A DNA stretch of 64,000 nucleotides, taken from positions 3,658,001-3,722,000 of the forward strand of contig CBDBPN010000004.1 of the NCBI GenBank assembly GCA_965208745.1. The letters are read 5' to 3'. Below, one piece after another: positions 18,094 to 26,748 of this stretch. The notes below the pieces were generated by a model. That model ran no database searches. It was not told the origin of the DNA and saw nothing but the letters and a program-made list of their open reading frames with translations. A program made the position numbers and the translations under genes. Position 1 is the stretch's first letter. The number at the start of each line of letters is the position of its first letter. Origin of the DNA: VXNE01 sp965208745 (GTDB lineage: Bacteria; Pseudomonadota; Gammaproteobacteria; Pseudomonadales; Azotimanducaceae).

Positions 18094-19116
18094 ATGACCG
18101 AGTTCTGGCAGATCACTTTTCCGATGCCCGGCAACAGCGAGCGCGCGGCTCGCGCCGGGGAAGACCATGGCTGGGACGGTCTGTACTTCGCGGACACACA
18201 GTGCCTTTCGGGCGACATCTACTCGGCGATGTGTCTCGCGGCGAAGGCGACCTCGCGACTCAAGGTGGGCACCGCGGTCACCAACCCGGTGACCCGCCTC
18301 CCCGCGGTAACCGCGTCTGCCATCGCAACCGTGCAGGTGGAGTCAGACGGGCGTGCCGTCCTGGGCATCGGTCGTGGGGACTCTTCACTCGGCTACCTTG
18401 GGCAGAGGCCGGCGGGGGCGAAACGTCTCGAAGCTTACCTCCAGCAGTTGCAGACGTATCTGCGCGGGGAGTCGGTTGACCTCGATGGCTATGCCAGCCG
18501 CATCGCCTGGATTGCCGCGAGCGGACAACCGAAGGTGCCGGTCGACGTCGCCAGCACCGGCCCGCGGGTGATCGCAATGGCCGGGCGTCTTGCCGATCGG
18601 ATCACCTTTGCGATGGGGGCGGATCCGAAGCGTATCGCGGGGGGCATCACGGCCGCGCGACAGGCCGCTCGGGAGGCCTGCCGCGACCCCGCGGAGCTCA
18701 GCTTTGGCGCGTACGTCAACGTGGCCTGCGACGACGACCTGCAGCGCGGCATCGACATCGTGCGTGGCAGCGCCGGCACCTTCGCGCACTTCAGCGGCAT
18801 GTCCAGGGCCGCCAGTGACGGCCTGCAGGACGCCGCCGTGTTCCAGCACATCGGCGAGAACTACGACATGGCCAATCACGCGAGCGGCAAGGCGGCGCAC
18901 ATGCAGGCGGTGTCCGACGACTTTGTCGCGCGTTTCGCGGTGGTCGGCCCAGCGGCGTACTGCGTGGAACGCCTGAGGGAACTGATCGATCAGGGTCTGG
19001 ATCGACTCGTGCTTCTGACAGGCTCGCGCGACGCTGATCCCGCGCACATTACGGCGAGTATGGAACGTCTCGGCAATGAAGTGATCCCGGAGCTCAGGCA
19101 GGAGGCATCGAGCTGA
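18094..19116 (+). CDS. LLM-class flavin-dependent oxidoreductase
   Basis: A 340-residue bacterial-luciferase-like (beta/alpha)8 protein. Recognisable parts are WDGLYFADTQ, LKVGTAVTNPVTRLPAVTAS, and GRAVLGIGRGDSSLGYLG, followed by the conserved VPVDVASTGPRVIAMAGRLA. The pattern resembles F420- or FMN-dependent members such as methylene-tetrahydromethanopterin-reductase-like proteins. The substrate is unknown. A GGGGGA Shine-Dalgarno lies 7 bases before the ATG. It is the last core gene before the IS cluster. Confidence 0.85.
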   Translation: MTEFWQITFPMPGNSERAARAGEDHGWDGLYFADTQCLSGDIYSAMCLAAKATSRLKVGTAVTNPVTRLPAVTASAIATVQVESDGRAVLGIGRGDSSLGYLGQRPAGAKRLEAYLQQLQTYLRGESVDLDGYASRIAWIAASGQPKVPVDVASTGPRVIAMAGRLADRITFAMGADPKRIAGGITAARQAAREACRDPAELSFGAYVNVACDDDLQRGIDIVRGSAGTFAHFSGMSRAASDGLQDAAVFQHIGENYDMANHASGKAAHMQAVSDDFVARFAVVGPAAYCVERLRELIDQGLDRLVLLTGSRDADPAHITASMERLGNEVIPELRQEASS

Positions 19117-19378
19117 GCAGCCTGTCGGACGGACAGCGTCGCCGCTCTCGGCGCTAGTCGGAAGTTCCCCCTGATTTCCCGCTGAGAATCGGGTCAAGGG
19201 ATTGATTCGACAGGGATCGTTTGAGGGGGTCCTGGTTCGTTGGACAGTCCGAGGGCGGAGTTAAGGTGTACTCCGAGTGGTCTGATGCCCTCGATGAACG
19301 GACCCTGCCGACGCGCGGCGCCGATGTCAACGGCCTCGTCGAGGCGGCGGTGGTGGTGGTGTGGGAAGGCCGGTCGGT

Positions 19379-19406
19379 GACGACCGGAAGGACCCTTCCG
19401 GTCGTC
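19379..19406. repeat. 13-bp perfect hairpin inside IS3 left end
   Basis: GACGACCGGAAGG and its reverse complement are separated by 2 bases. The hairpin lies about 125 bases past the orfB stop and has no T tract. It may block transcription through the IS or be a relic of another repeat. Confidence 0.5.
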
Positions 19407-19530
19407 GCCAACCCGTTCGCCGCGGCACTCGCCGTGTCACCCGAAGGGCCGCAACGCAGTGGAGGAGCCGCGCAGCGGCTTGACGCGGCGAGGGCCGTGG
19501 CGTTCCCGGCTGTCATGGCCCCCGCCCGGC

Positions 19531-20394
19531 TCACGCGGCGTCCTCCACGATGCCCCGGTAGACCTCGCCGGGCGTGCGGCCGCCCAGCGACGAATGCGGA
19601 CGCGACTCCCCGTAGAAGCGGAACCAGGAGTCGATGACGCGTTCGGCGTCGCGGCCGTCGGCCAACTCGTGCAGGTACACCGCCTCGTACTTCAGCGAAC
19701 GCCACAGCCGCTCGATGAAGATGTTGTCGAGATAGCGGCCGCGGCCGTCCATGGAACAGCGCGCGCCGCAGGCGCGCACCTTGTCGGTGAACGCGACGCT
19801 GGTGAACTGGGCGCCCTGGTCGGTGTTGAAGATCTCCGGCACGCCGAGGTGCAGCGCCGCCTCGAGCGCCTCGACACAGAAGGCGCTGTCCATGGTGTTC
19901 GACAGGCGCCACGACAGGACGTGGCGGCTGGCCCAGTCCATCACGGCCACCAAGTGGAAAAACCCCTGCGAAACAGGGATGTGGGTGATGTCCGCGCACC
20001 ACACCTGGTCCGGTCGGTCGATCACGAGGTCGCGCAGCAGGTAGGGGTACACGCGATGCTCCGGGTTGGCCGCACTGGTGCGCGGCTTGCGGTACACCGC
20101 CTCCATGCCCATCCGCCGCATCAGCCGCCGCACGCGGTGCCGGCCGGCGACCACGCCCTCACGGCGCAGGTGCCGCACCAACTGCCGGCTGCCGTAGAAC
20201 GGATGTTCCAGATGCAACTCGTCCAAGCGGCGCATCAGCGCCAGGTTCGCCGCGCTCTCCCCCACCGGCTCGTAGTACTGCGACGAGCGGCTCAAGCCGA
20301 GCAGAGCACACTGCCGCGACAGCGACAGCCCACAGCCGCGATCCACCAGCGCGGCACGCTCCGAACGGCTCAGCGCGCCAACCCGCGCAGAAAA
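19531..20394 (-). CDS. IS3 OrfB transposase (integrase core)
   Basis: About 288 residues read in the -1 frame after the T7 run. The frame opens ...FFSARVGALSRSERAALVDR and continues with LSLSRQCALLGLSRSSQYY. The DDE catalytic triad is visible: D in VWCADITHIPVSQ, D in FNTDQGAQFTS, E in IFIERLWRSLKYE. It needs a -1 ribosomal frameshift from OrfA to be made as an OrfAB fusion. No internal lesion is seen, so the element may be active. Confidence 0.9.
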   Translation of the reverse strand, partial: FSARVGALSRSERAALVDRGCGLSLSRQCALLGLSRSSQYYEPVGESAANLALMRRLDELHLEHPFYGSRQLVRHLRREGVVAGRHRVRRLMRRMGMEAVYRKPRTSAANPEHRVYPYLLRDLVIDRPDQVWCADITHIPVSQGFFHLVAVMDWASRHVLSWRLSNTMDSAFCVEALEAALHLGVPEIFNTDQGAQFTSVAFTDKVRACGARCSMDGRGRYLDNIFIERLWRSLKYEAVYLHELADGRDAERVIDSWFRFYGESRPHSSLGGRTPGEVYRGIVEDAA

Positions 20395-20654
20395 AAATCC
20401 CGTTCCACCGTCAGCTCGCCGATCTTCGCGTGCAGGTCCCGGATCGTCGCCTCGTGCTCCGCACCGCGCTTCGAGCCGGGCTGCGAGAACACCTCGTCCA
20501 GACCCTCCACCGCCTGCCGCTTCCACGCGCCCACCTGGTTCGGGTGCACCTCGTGGCGCGCCGCGATCGCCTGCACCGGCTCCCGCTCCCGCAGCGCCTC
20601 CAGCGCCACACGCTTCTTGAACTCCGCCGTGAAACGGCGTCTCTTCCTGGCCAT
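20370..20654 (-). CDS. IS3 OrfA (helix-turn-helix) with T7 slippery site
   Basis: 94 residues from the ATG at 20654 (MARKRRRFTAEFKKRVALEA). It has the HTH of IS3 OrfA (AIAARHEVHPNQVGAWKRQA) and a leucine-zipper-like end (ATIRDLHAKIGELTVERDFF). A T7 run on the coding strand (20397-20391) sits exactly where OrfA and OrfB frames meet: slipping -1 converts VERDFFLRG to VERDFFSAR, the family-consistent OrfB start. An upstream in-frame ATG at 20702 lies beyond the IS end and is not used here. Confidence 0.88.
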   Translation of the reverse strand: MARKRRRFTAEFKKRVALEALREREPVQAIAARHEVHPNQVGAWKRQAVEGLDEVFSQPGSKRGAEHEATIRDLHAKIGELTVERDFFLRGLAR

Positions 20655-20807
20655 CACAGTGTCTCCTCTCGACGCCGGAGTACACCTTAGCCAACTGTCC
20701 AAAAAACCGGGACCAGCTCAGTTGGGTTTTCGGGGCGATGCAACGTTCCCATGTAAAGTGTGGGTTATGGGTTGCAATGGCGTGGCGGGACGATTATCAT
20801 CGTTCCC

Positions 20808-22535
20808 ATGTACATCGAAACCGTCCCGAACCGCAACTCGCCCCCCGCCATCCTCCTGCGCGAGGGCTGGCGCGAGGACGGCAAGGTCAGGAAGCGCACC
20901 ATCGCCAACCTCTCCAGGTGGCCCCGCGCCAAGATCGAAACCCTGCGCCGACTGCTCAAGGACGAACCCCTCGTCGGCCGCGACGACGCCTTCGACATCG
21001 TCCGCGCGCTGCCGCACGGCCACGTCGCCGCCGTGCTCGGCACGCTCCGGCAACTGCGCCTGGACCGGGTCGTGGCCGCGCAACGCTCGCCCGAGCGCGA
21101 CCGCGTGGTGGCCATGGTCGTCGCCCGCGTGCTGGAGCCGGGGTCGAAGCTGGCCACCGCCGCCGGCCTCGCCGCGGCCACCGCGCGCCACACCCTGGCC
21201 GACACGCTGGGACTGGGCGCGCTCACCGAGGACGACCTGTACGCGGCCATGGACTGGCTGCTCGCGCGCCAGGACCGCATCGAGCGGACCCTGGCCAGGC
21301 GCCATCTCGCGGACGGCGCGCTGGTGCTGTACGACCTGACCTCGGTGTACCTGGAGGGGCGCCAGTGCCCGCTGGCGAAGCGCGGCCACTCGCGCGACGG
21401 CAAGAAGGGCAAGCTGCAGATCGAGTTCGGGCTGCTGTGCGACGCCGACGGCCGGCCGGTGGCGGTGGAGGTGTTCCCCGGCAACACCGCCGACCCGGCC
21501 ACCGTGGGCGCGCGGATCGACAAGCTGCGCGAACGCTTCGGGCTGTCCAGGGTGGTGCTGGTGGGCGACCGCGGCATGCTCACCGAGGCGCGCATCCGGG
21601 AGGACGTCAAGCCGGCGGGGCTGGACTGGATCAGCGCCCTGCGGGGGCCGGCGATCCGCAAGCTGGTCGAGGCCGGCGCGATCCAGCCGTCGCTGTTCGA
21701 CGAGCGGGACCTGATCGAGATCCGCGCCGACGCGCATCCCGGCGAGCGCCTCGTGGTGTGCCGCAATCCGCTGCTCGCCGCGGAGCGCGCGCGCAAGCGC
21801 GGGGAACTGCTCGCGGCCACCGAGAAGCTGCTCGAACCCATCGCGGCGGCGACGCGGCGGAAGCGCAAGCGCCTGACGGGCGCGGAGCGGATCGGCGCGC
21901 GGGTCGGCAAGGTCATCGGCAAGTACAGGATGGCCAAGCACTTCGACTGGGACATCGACGACGACGGCTGCTTCGGCCACCGCAGAAACGCCGCCTCCAT
22001 CGCCGCCGAGGCGGCCCTGGACGGGCTGTACGTCATCCGCACCAGCCTGCCGGAGGAACGCCTCGACGCCGCGGGCGCCGTGCGCGCCTACAAGCGCCTG
22101 AGCACCGTGGAGCGCGCCTTCCGCAGTCTCAAGACCGTCGATCTGAAGGTGCGCCCGGTGTTCCACCGCACGGCCGACCGGGTGCGCGCCCACGTGCTGC
22201 TGTGCATGCTCGCCTACTACGTGGAGTGGCACATGCGCGAGCGGCTGGCGCCGCTGCTGTTCGACGACGAGGACCCGGCCGGCGCCGCGGCCGACCGCGC
22301 CTCCGTGGTCGCCCCCGCCCGGGTCTCCGAGTCCGCCCGGCGCAAGGCCCGTCGCAAGCGCGCCGACGACGGGCGGCCCGTGCAGAGCTTCCGCTCGCTG
22401 CTCGGCGACCTCGCCACCGTCACGAAAAACACCGTCACGCCGCGCCTGCCCGGCGCCGAACCGTTCGAACTCCTCGCCCGACCCACCGAACTGCAGCGCG
22501 AGGCGTTCCGCTTGCTCGGCCTCCGGCTACAGTAG
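20808..22535 (+). CDS. IS1634-like DDE transposase
   Basis: 575 residues from the ATG at 20808 (MYIETVPNRNSPPAILLREG). Catalytic acidic residues are visible in LYDLTSVYLEG, VGDRGMLTEARI and TVERAFRSLKTVDL, the pattern of the IS1634/IS4 group. It sits about 100 bases from the IS3 end, so the two elements are adjacent or nested. A 12-base direct repeat CGTTCCCATGTA occurs at 20744 and 20801, and a related copy follows the stop at 22536. Clear terminal inverted repeats were not identified. Confidence 0.88.
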   Translation: MYIETVPNRNSPPAILLREGWREDGKVRKRTIANLSRWPRAKIETLRRLLKDEPLVGRDDAFDIVRALPHGHVAAVLGTLRQLRLDRVVAAQRSPERDRVVAMVVARVLEPGSKLATAAGLAAATARHTLADTLGLGALTEDDLYAAMDWLLARQDRIERTLARRHLADGALVLYDLTSVYLEGRQCPLAKRGHSRDGKKGKLQIEFGLLCDADGRPVAVEVFPGNTADPATVGARIDKLRERFGLSRVVLVGDRGMLTEARIREDVKPAGLDWISALRGPAIRKLVEAGAIQPSLFDERDLIEIRADAHPGERLVVCRNPLLAAERARKRGELLAATEKLLEPIAAATRRKRKRLTGAERIGARVGKVIGKYRMAKHFDWDIDDDGCFGHRRNAASIAAEAALDGLYVIRTSLPEERLDAAGAVRAYKRLSTVERAFRSLKTVDLKVRPVFHRTADRVRAHVLLCMLAYYVEWHMRERLAPLLFDDEDPAGAAADRASVVAPARVSESARRKARRKRADDGRPVQSFRSLLGDLATVTKNTVTPRLPGAEPFELLARPTELQREAFRLLGLRLQ

Positions 22536-22624
22536 CGTTCCCAGTAACAAACCGCCGATCCTCGCCAATATCCATACGCATCAGCAAGTTAGAGCACATC
22601 GACTCTGGAAGTTCCGGCTAGTGG

Positions 22625-23658
22625 CTACTCGCCGGGTCGCGCCACCAACGCCTCGCAGCCGGTGCCCGCCAACACGCCGTCGACCCGTTCCCGGTCCGCC
22701 TCGCCGAGGCGCGCGTACTCGACCCGCAACCACTGGAGACACTTGCCCTGGTACGGAAACGGCTCCTGGACTCAGGGCTTGCCTTCCACCACGGTTTCCA
22801 CGCGGTCCTCGCCCTGGTCCAGGGCCCGGCCATTGGCCAGCATCACCGGCACGTAGGTAACTCCCACTTCGGCGAGCAAGGCGCTGAGGGTCCCGGGTAG
22901 CTCCTCCCACGTCGACGAAGCCGTCCGCGCTCACCTCCAGGCCGCACAGATACTCCATCTTGCTCACCCACGCGTGTACGCGCGGGAAGTCCCTGGCCGC
23001 CAGGGCGGATGGCGTCGGATCGAACTGCACGAGTTGGGTCAACTGGCCGAAGGAGGCGAAATCGGCCGAGCCGGGACGAAGACCCATGGTGAAGGGATGG
23101 GCTTTCAGGTGATCGTTGAGGCAGGCGAGAAAGCGACGGTAGCTGGCCTCGATCACTGGCGCGGTCACGTCGTTGGAGCCGACGACGTAGAGCCTCCCGA
23201 TCAGCCGCTCGGAGAACGCCTGCTTCGCCAGGGCCATCCGCTCGTCCGGCTGCGACAACGTCCGCGTAGTGGGGAAGGATCGAGCCGGCCATCTCGATGT
23301 CGGGCTCGTAGTACCAGCGATAGTGGAACATGGCCTTGGTCAGCCACTCGTCTCCGTAGTCTTCCAGGAGGTAGTTCAGGAACGCGGTGGCCGGATCGGC
23401 GGGGATCACGGAGCGACCCGAGTACTCATCCTCCAGGCGGCGGATGATCGGCGTGCTGTCCACCTCTGCCGTGAGTTCGCCGCGCGCGTCCTGGAAGTAG
23501 AAGATCGGGATCAGGCTCACCTTCGGCTGGGGCATGCCTTCGGCGTCCCGCCCACCCTGCAGGAAACGGTAGGGGATCCGGCGAAAGCGCAGCAGCGCCA
23601 GCATCTTGCGGGTGTACGGAGATCCGGGTGAACCCCGGACCGGCAGCAGCTCGCTCAT
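22625..23658 (-). pseudogene. Glutathione S-transferase-like gene with three lesions
   Basis: Start ATG at 23658 (MSELLPVRGSPGSPYTRKML) gives a thioredoxin-fold GST N-domain. A +1 shift near 23260 moves the match to SQPDERMALAKQAFSERLIG. A second shift near 22940 moves it to WEELPGTLSALLAEVGVTYV. A TGA at 22774-22772 then interrupts EGKP-stop-VQEPFPYQGKC, where relatives are expected to have Trp. The remaining protein (about 340 codons) is otherwise well conserved, so decay is recent. It is last in a minus-strand cluster with the membrane protein and redoxin. Confidence 0.8.
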
Positions 23659-23691
23659 CGTTCTTTTCCTGTGCAGAGAAGACCCGCCATG

Positions 23692-24096
23692 CTATCCGGC
23701 AGGCGCCGGCTCGCGACCACGCAGGAAGCGGGACAGCAGCCACAGCAGTCCACACCACAACGCAATCCACAACAGGTAGATCGACACGTCTTCAACGGGA
23801 TTGTTGATCCGCGTCAGGAAGGTCGCGCGCGCCACGCTCCAGCAAGCCCAGAAGGTGAGGAGGCGCGGAGTCTCCCGCAGGCCGAGCAGAAACCACGCAA
23901 GCGTACCCGTGATGCAGAGCGCCATCAGTTGGGCCAGCGGAACGGTGAAGGTAAAGAAGAGATTGCCGGTCAGGTCCCAGCTCGGCGGCATGTAAGGCAC
24001 GAGTACGTTGAGGAACAGGATGTCCTCCAGCACGCCGTTGACGAGACCCACGACCACGATGCCTGCCCAGCCCAAGCCGTTTCGGAGCTTGCTCAT
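23692..24096 (-). CDS. Four-helix inner-membrane protein
   Basis: 134 residues with four hydrophobic segments: GIVVVGLVNGVLEDILFLNV, TFTVPLAQLMALCITGTLAWFL (split), LLTFWACWSVARATFL, and IYLLWIALWCGLLWLL. A basic C-terminus (RFLRGREPAPAG) suggests a cytoplasmic tail. No family is recognised. It lies 24 bases after the redoxin stop and 33 bases before the GST-like gene, so the three were probably one transcript. Confidence 0.7.
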   Translation of the reverse strand: MSKLRNGLGWAGIVVVGLVNGVLEDILFLNVLVPYMPPSWDLTGNLFFTFTVPLAQLMALCITGTLAWFLLGLRETPRLLTFWACWSVARATFLTRINNPVEDVSIYLLWIALWCGLLWLLSRFLRGREPAPAG

Positions 24097-24120
24097 GCGT
24101 CGACCCTGAAGGACGGGCGG

Positions 24121-24723
24121 CTATTCGCCGCCCACCACGGCGCGCACTCCATCCAGGATTTCGGACCAGTCCGCACGCGACCGGTAGCCCGCCTCCGCCC
24201 ACTTCGCGAGGATCTCTCCTTCAGGCGAGAGCAGCACCACACCGGGATGCGGGATGCCGAAGGCGAAGGTGCCGTCGCCGTACGCCTCGTTGCGGACTCC
24301 CCAGGCTTCGACGTGCTGACGGTCCACATCGCGCAACAGCGGGAACTCTATCTCCCATTTCTCGACGAACTGCTGGATGATCTCCGGCTTGTCGTAGGTC
24401 ATGCCAACGACACCCACGCCGATTGCTTCGAACTGGTCCCTGATGTCATTCAGTTTCACGAACTGACGAATGCAGAATGGTCACCAGTCGACCGATCGAT
24501 TGAAGACGAACAGCAGACCGCTCGACCCCTTCAGCGTGTCCAGGGTTTGCTGCATACCGTGCTGGTCAGTGGTGGCCAACAGCGGTGCCATGGAGCCGAC
24601 AGCGGGTCCCCAGGCAGCGGCGTATTCCGATTCGGCCAGCGCAACCTGAGCCATGCCGGCCAGGGTGCCGACGATGAGCGAGCGCCGCAACGCACGCAGG
24701 CGCCGGTGTTGTCTCGATCGCAT
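24121..24723 (-). CDS. Redoxin with in-frame TGA at first redox Cys; candidate selenoprotein
   Basis: ATG at 24723 (GAGGAG 7 bases upstream) encodes an N-terminal signal-like helix (RSLIVGTLAGMAQVALA) then an AhpC/TSA-like thioredoxin fold. The frame runs intact for 80 codons to RSVDW, meets TGA at 24483-24481, then continues in the same frame with PFCIRQFVKLNDIRDQFEAI to VRAVVGGE. Cys homologues are expected to read WCPFC, so the TGA occupies the first Cys of CxxC, giving UxxC if read as selenocysteine. Full length would be 200 residues. A hairpin downstream of TGA fits a bacterial SECIS. The alternative is a Cys-to-stop mutation in a decaying operon, as the GST neighbour is broken. No sel genes are in the window. 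Confidence 0.6.
24450..24466 (-). promoter_or_regulatory. Candidate bacterial SECIS hairpin
   Basis: On the minus strand TCAGTT and AACTGA pair perfectly (6 bp) around the loop CGTGA. The loop begins 20 bases after the TGA codon (24483-24481) and has G as its second base. As I recall, bacterial SECIS elements need an apical loop 16-37 bases after UGA with G in one of the first two loop positions; this fits. Short hairpins are common, so it is supportive only. Confidence 0.5.
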
Positions 24724-24915
24724 GATGTTCTCCTCGATGTTCGGGCTTGAAGCTCGACGACGGCTTCCGCAGGGCCTTGTAGCAGAACCGCCGCAATGGG
24801 TCGAGCTTGGTCGATCCGGCGCAAGGGGTCGGTCATGCGCCGCTGCCGTCGTCGGCGACCATCCGGGGAGCGCGAGGGGCCAGGCCCAGGGCCAGGCCCC
24901 GCCCGAGTCCGTGTT

Positions 24916-24932
24916 TGCTTGCATTGCAAGCA
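24916..24932. promoter_or_regulatory. Candidate FitA operator palindrome
   Basis: TGCTTGC-ATT-GCAAGCA is a perfect 7+7 inverted repeat ending 43 bases before the FitA-like start. FitA/VapB antitoxins autoregulate by binding TGC...GCA palindromes upstream of their operon, so this is a plausible operator. Confidence 0.5.
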
Positions 24933-24975
24933 TGCTGGAGGTTTGAGGGGGCGATGCGACAACGAGGCACGGTCG

Positions 24976-25224
24976 ATGGCGAGCATCACGATCCGCAATC
25001 TCGACGACGACGTGAAGACCCGCCTGCGCGTGCGCGCCGCGGAGCATCACCGTTCGATGGAGGAGGAAGTGCGCATCATCCTGCGCGACGCGGTGAACGG
25101 TGACCTCAGTCGTCCTCGGAACCTGGCGGCCTTCACCCGCGAGTGCTTCGCGCCGCTTGGCGGCGTGGAACTCGAACTTCCCGCGCGCCGCGGTCCGATG
25201 CGGGAGCCCCCGGACTTCTCCTGA
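24976..25224 (+). CDS. FitA-like ribbon-helix-helix antitoxin
   Basis: 82 residues from ATG 24976. The start MASITIRNLDDDVKTRLRVR is the classic FitA/VapB-type RHH DNA-binding motif, followed by AEHHRSMEEEVRIILRDAV. The C-terminal tail (AFTRECFAPLGGVELELPAR) would embrace the PIN toxin. It precedes a FitB-like gene by 8 bases. With the toxin frame broken, it may now serve only as a repressor or as an anti-addiction relic. Confidence 0.85.
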   Translation: MASITIRNLDDDVKTRLRVRAAEHHRSMEEEVRIILRDAVNGDLSRPRNLAAFTRECFAPLGGVELELPARRGPMREPPDFS

Positions 25225-25232
25225 ACGACGAC

Positions 25233-25656
25233 ATGCTCGTCATAGACACCAATGTGGCGTCCGATCTCATGCGTCCCACGCCAACCCCCAGCGTCGCCGC
25301 GTGGATTGCCGAGCGCGACGCCGCGACGATGTTCCTGACTGCGACAAGTGAAGCGGAGTTGCGCTTCGGCGTGGCGATCCTGCCTGCGGGCAGACGACGC
25401 AACGCCCTTGGTGCCGCCATGGGCCGTTGGTTGCAGCACGGCTTCTCAGACAGGGTTCTGCCGTTCGACAGCACCGCGGCCCAGGACCTACGCGGAGGTC
25501 GCCGCGAACCGCCGTCAAGCCGGACGCCCGATTGGCGAAGCCGATTGCCAGATCGCCGCCATCGCACTCTCACGCGGCGCCAACCTCGTTACGCGAAACA
25601 CCCGGCACTTCAAGGGCACAGGCGTCGAGGTCATCGATCCCTGGGCGACGGGGTGA
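25233..25656 (+). pseudogene. FitB-like PIN toxin, frameshifted
   Basis: It begins MLVIDTNVASDLMRPTPTPS with the first PIN Asp and continues to RVLPFDSTAA. A shift near 25485 moves the match to TYAEVAANRRQAGRPIGEAD and then ANLVTRNTRHFKGTGVEVID, which carries the last PIN acidic residues. The length 25233-25656 is one base off a multiple of three, so a single-base indel explains the break. PIN toxins of this type cleave RNA in other bacteria. The break would inactivate it. Confidence 0.85.
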
Positions 25657-25849
25657 CCGACACCACGCGACCATGAGGATCGTGCTCACCTCGGCACCGA
25701 CCGTGTCGCCGACATCCTGCGCCCCTGGCCTCCGAGGCAGGAAACGGGTCGATGTCGCTTCTGGCGGATCCTGCACCACCTGTTCGGCCGTATCGGGCCA
25801 GCCAGTTTCGACGTCTGGCGCTGAAACACCAACCAGGAAGCGAGGAGCG

Positions 25850-26747
25850 ATGTACAAGTACGAGGTTGTCCAGCGGAAGAGGCCTCCGTTGTCGACTGGC
25901 TGCCGAGAGACTGGGGGAGGAACTGTTGGAAGCGAGGCGGCGCAACGCGCCGACGAGCCAGTTGGACGAGTCGCGCACCATGCCGGCGGTCGAACGCTAC
26001 GCGGGAACGCTCTACGAGGCCGCGACAGGCGCGCTGGAACGCATCCAGGAGGCAGGGGCGGAGGTGGCGGTCGTGTCGGGCGGATACGGCGTCGTGCGGG
26101 GCGGCGAGCCCATCGGCCGGTACGCGCAGCCGTTCGCAGAGCGGATGTGGCCGGGAGGGCTGGTGACGCGCTGCCTGGGCGCGTACGCGGAGTCGATCAA
26201 GGCGACGACCGTGGTCGGCCTGTTGGCCGGGACGACCGCCTACGCGAAGGTGTTCCGGGAAGTGCGATGGCCGCCGACCGTGGAGGACGTTTGGCCGGTC
26301 TCCCCCGAGCTGGACGGCGGGGGTGCGCAGGTCAAGGTGCCGCGGGTGATCGGCGAGGCCCTTGCCAAGATCGCCGATGGCGGCTCACTGCCGGAGGACT
26401 GGACGAGCAGCGACGGTGTCCCGCTACGCGTCGAGGCTGTCAGAGGAGCGCGCGAAGAAGACGGCGCCGCCACGGAGGGAGCACGACTCGACGGAGAACG
26501 TGGAGTCGACCCGACCGACAAAGCGAAACCCCCCGCCGAGGACGAGAATGCGGTCGCGGAGTTCACGATCACGCTGGACCGCCGGGACGCAAAGAGGCTC
26601 GAGGTGGCGCGGGCGCGAACTCTCGCCGCGCTGGCGGGAACCGCCGCCGCCGCTGGTCGCGCGCTGGATCACGCAGTAACGCCGGAAGCGTTCGCGGCCT
26701 ACCTTGTGCGGATCGCGTTAGACCCCGTCGAGGCCATCGGAGATTGA
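25850..26747 (+). CDS. YaaA/DUF6884-like protein with damaged N-terminus
   Basis: From about 25870 one frame encodes about 290 residues: SSGRGLRCRLAAERLGEELL, then LDESRTMPAVERYAGTLYEA, VVSGGYGVVRGGEPIGRYAQ and ATTVVGLLAGTTAYAKVFRE. This resembles YaaA/DUF6884-like proteins, in which a Cys-Ser-Gly-Arg motif follows a short N-terminal strand; here it reads SSGR and the nearest good start (ATG 25850, MYKYEVV) is in another frame, implying an indel near 25865. The C-terminal 100 residues are charged and unlike the family. The TGA is one base before the next ATG, so the genes were coupled. Assignment is tentative. Confidence 0.45.
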
Positions 26748-26748
26748 G

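Larger units (their letters stand above)
19241..20701 (-). mobile_element. IS3-family element
   Basis: The element is bounded by imperfect inverted ends: TGGACAGT at 19241-19248 and its complement at 20694-20701. Both ends also share TAAGGTGTACTCCG slightly further in, with 8 extra bases on the left. It contains overlapping orfA and orfB on the minus strand. About 280 bases lie between the orfB stop and the left end, more than usual for IS3. Confidence 0.75.

Noticed and set aside
20744..22547. CGTTCCCA repeats as terminal inverted repeats of the IS1634-like element
   Set aside because: The copies are in direct, not inverted, orientation and imperfect, so they do not define the ends.
22772..22774. 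Selenocysteine in the GST-like gene
   Set aside because: Relatives are expected to have Trp there, two frameshifts already break the gene, and the only downstream pairing is imperfect with a large loop.
22772..24483. TGA read as Trp (altered genetic code), suggested by TGA at expected Trp and Cys positions
   Set aside because: Many intact genes in the window end in TGA and use TGG for Trp; the GST-like gene also has frameshifts.
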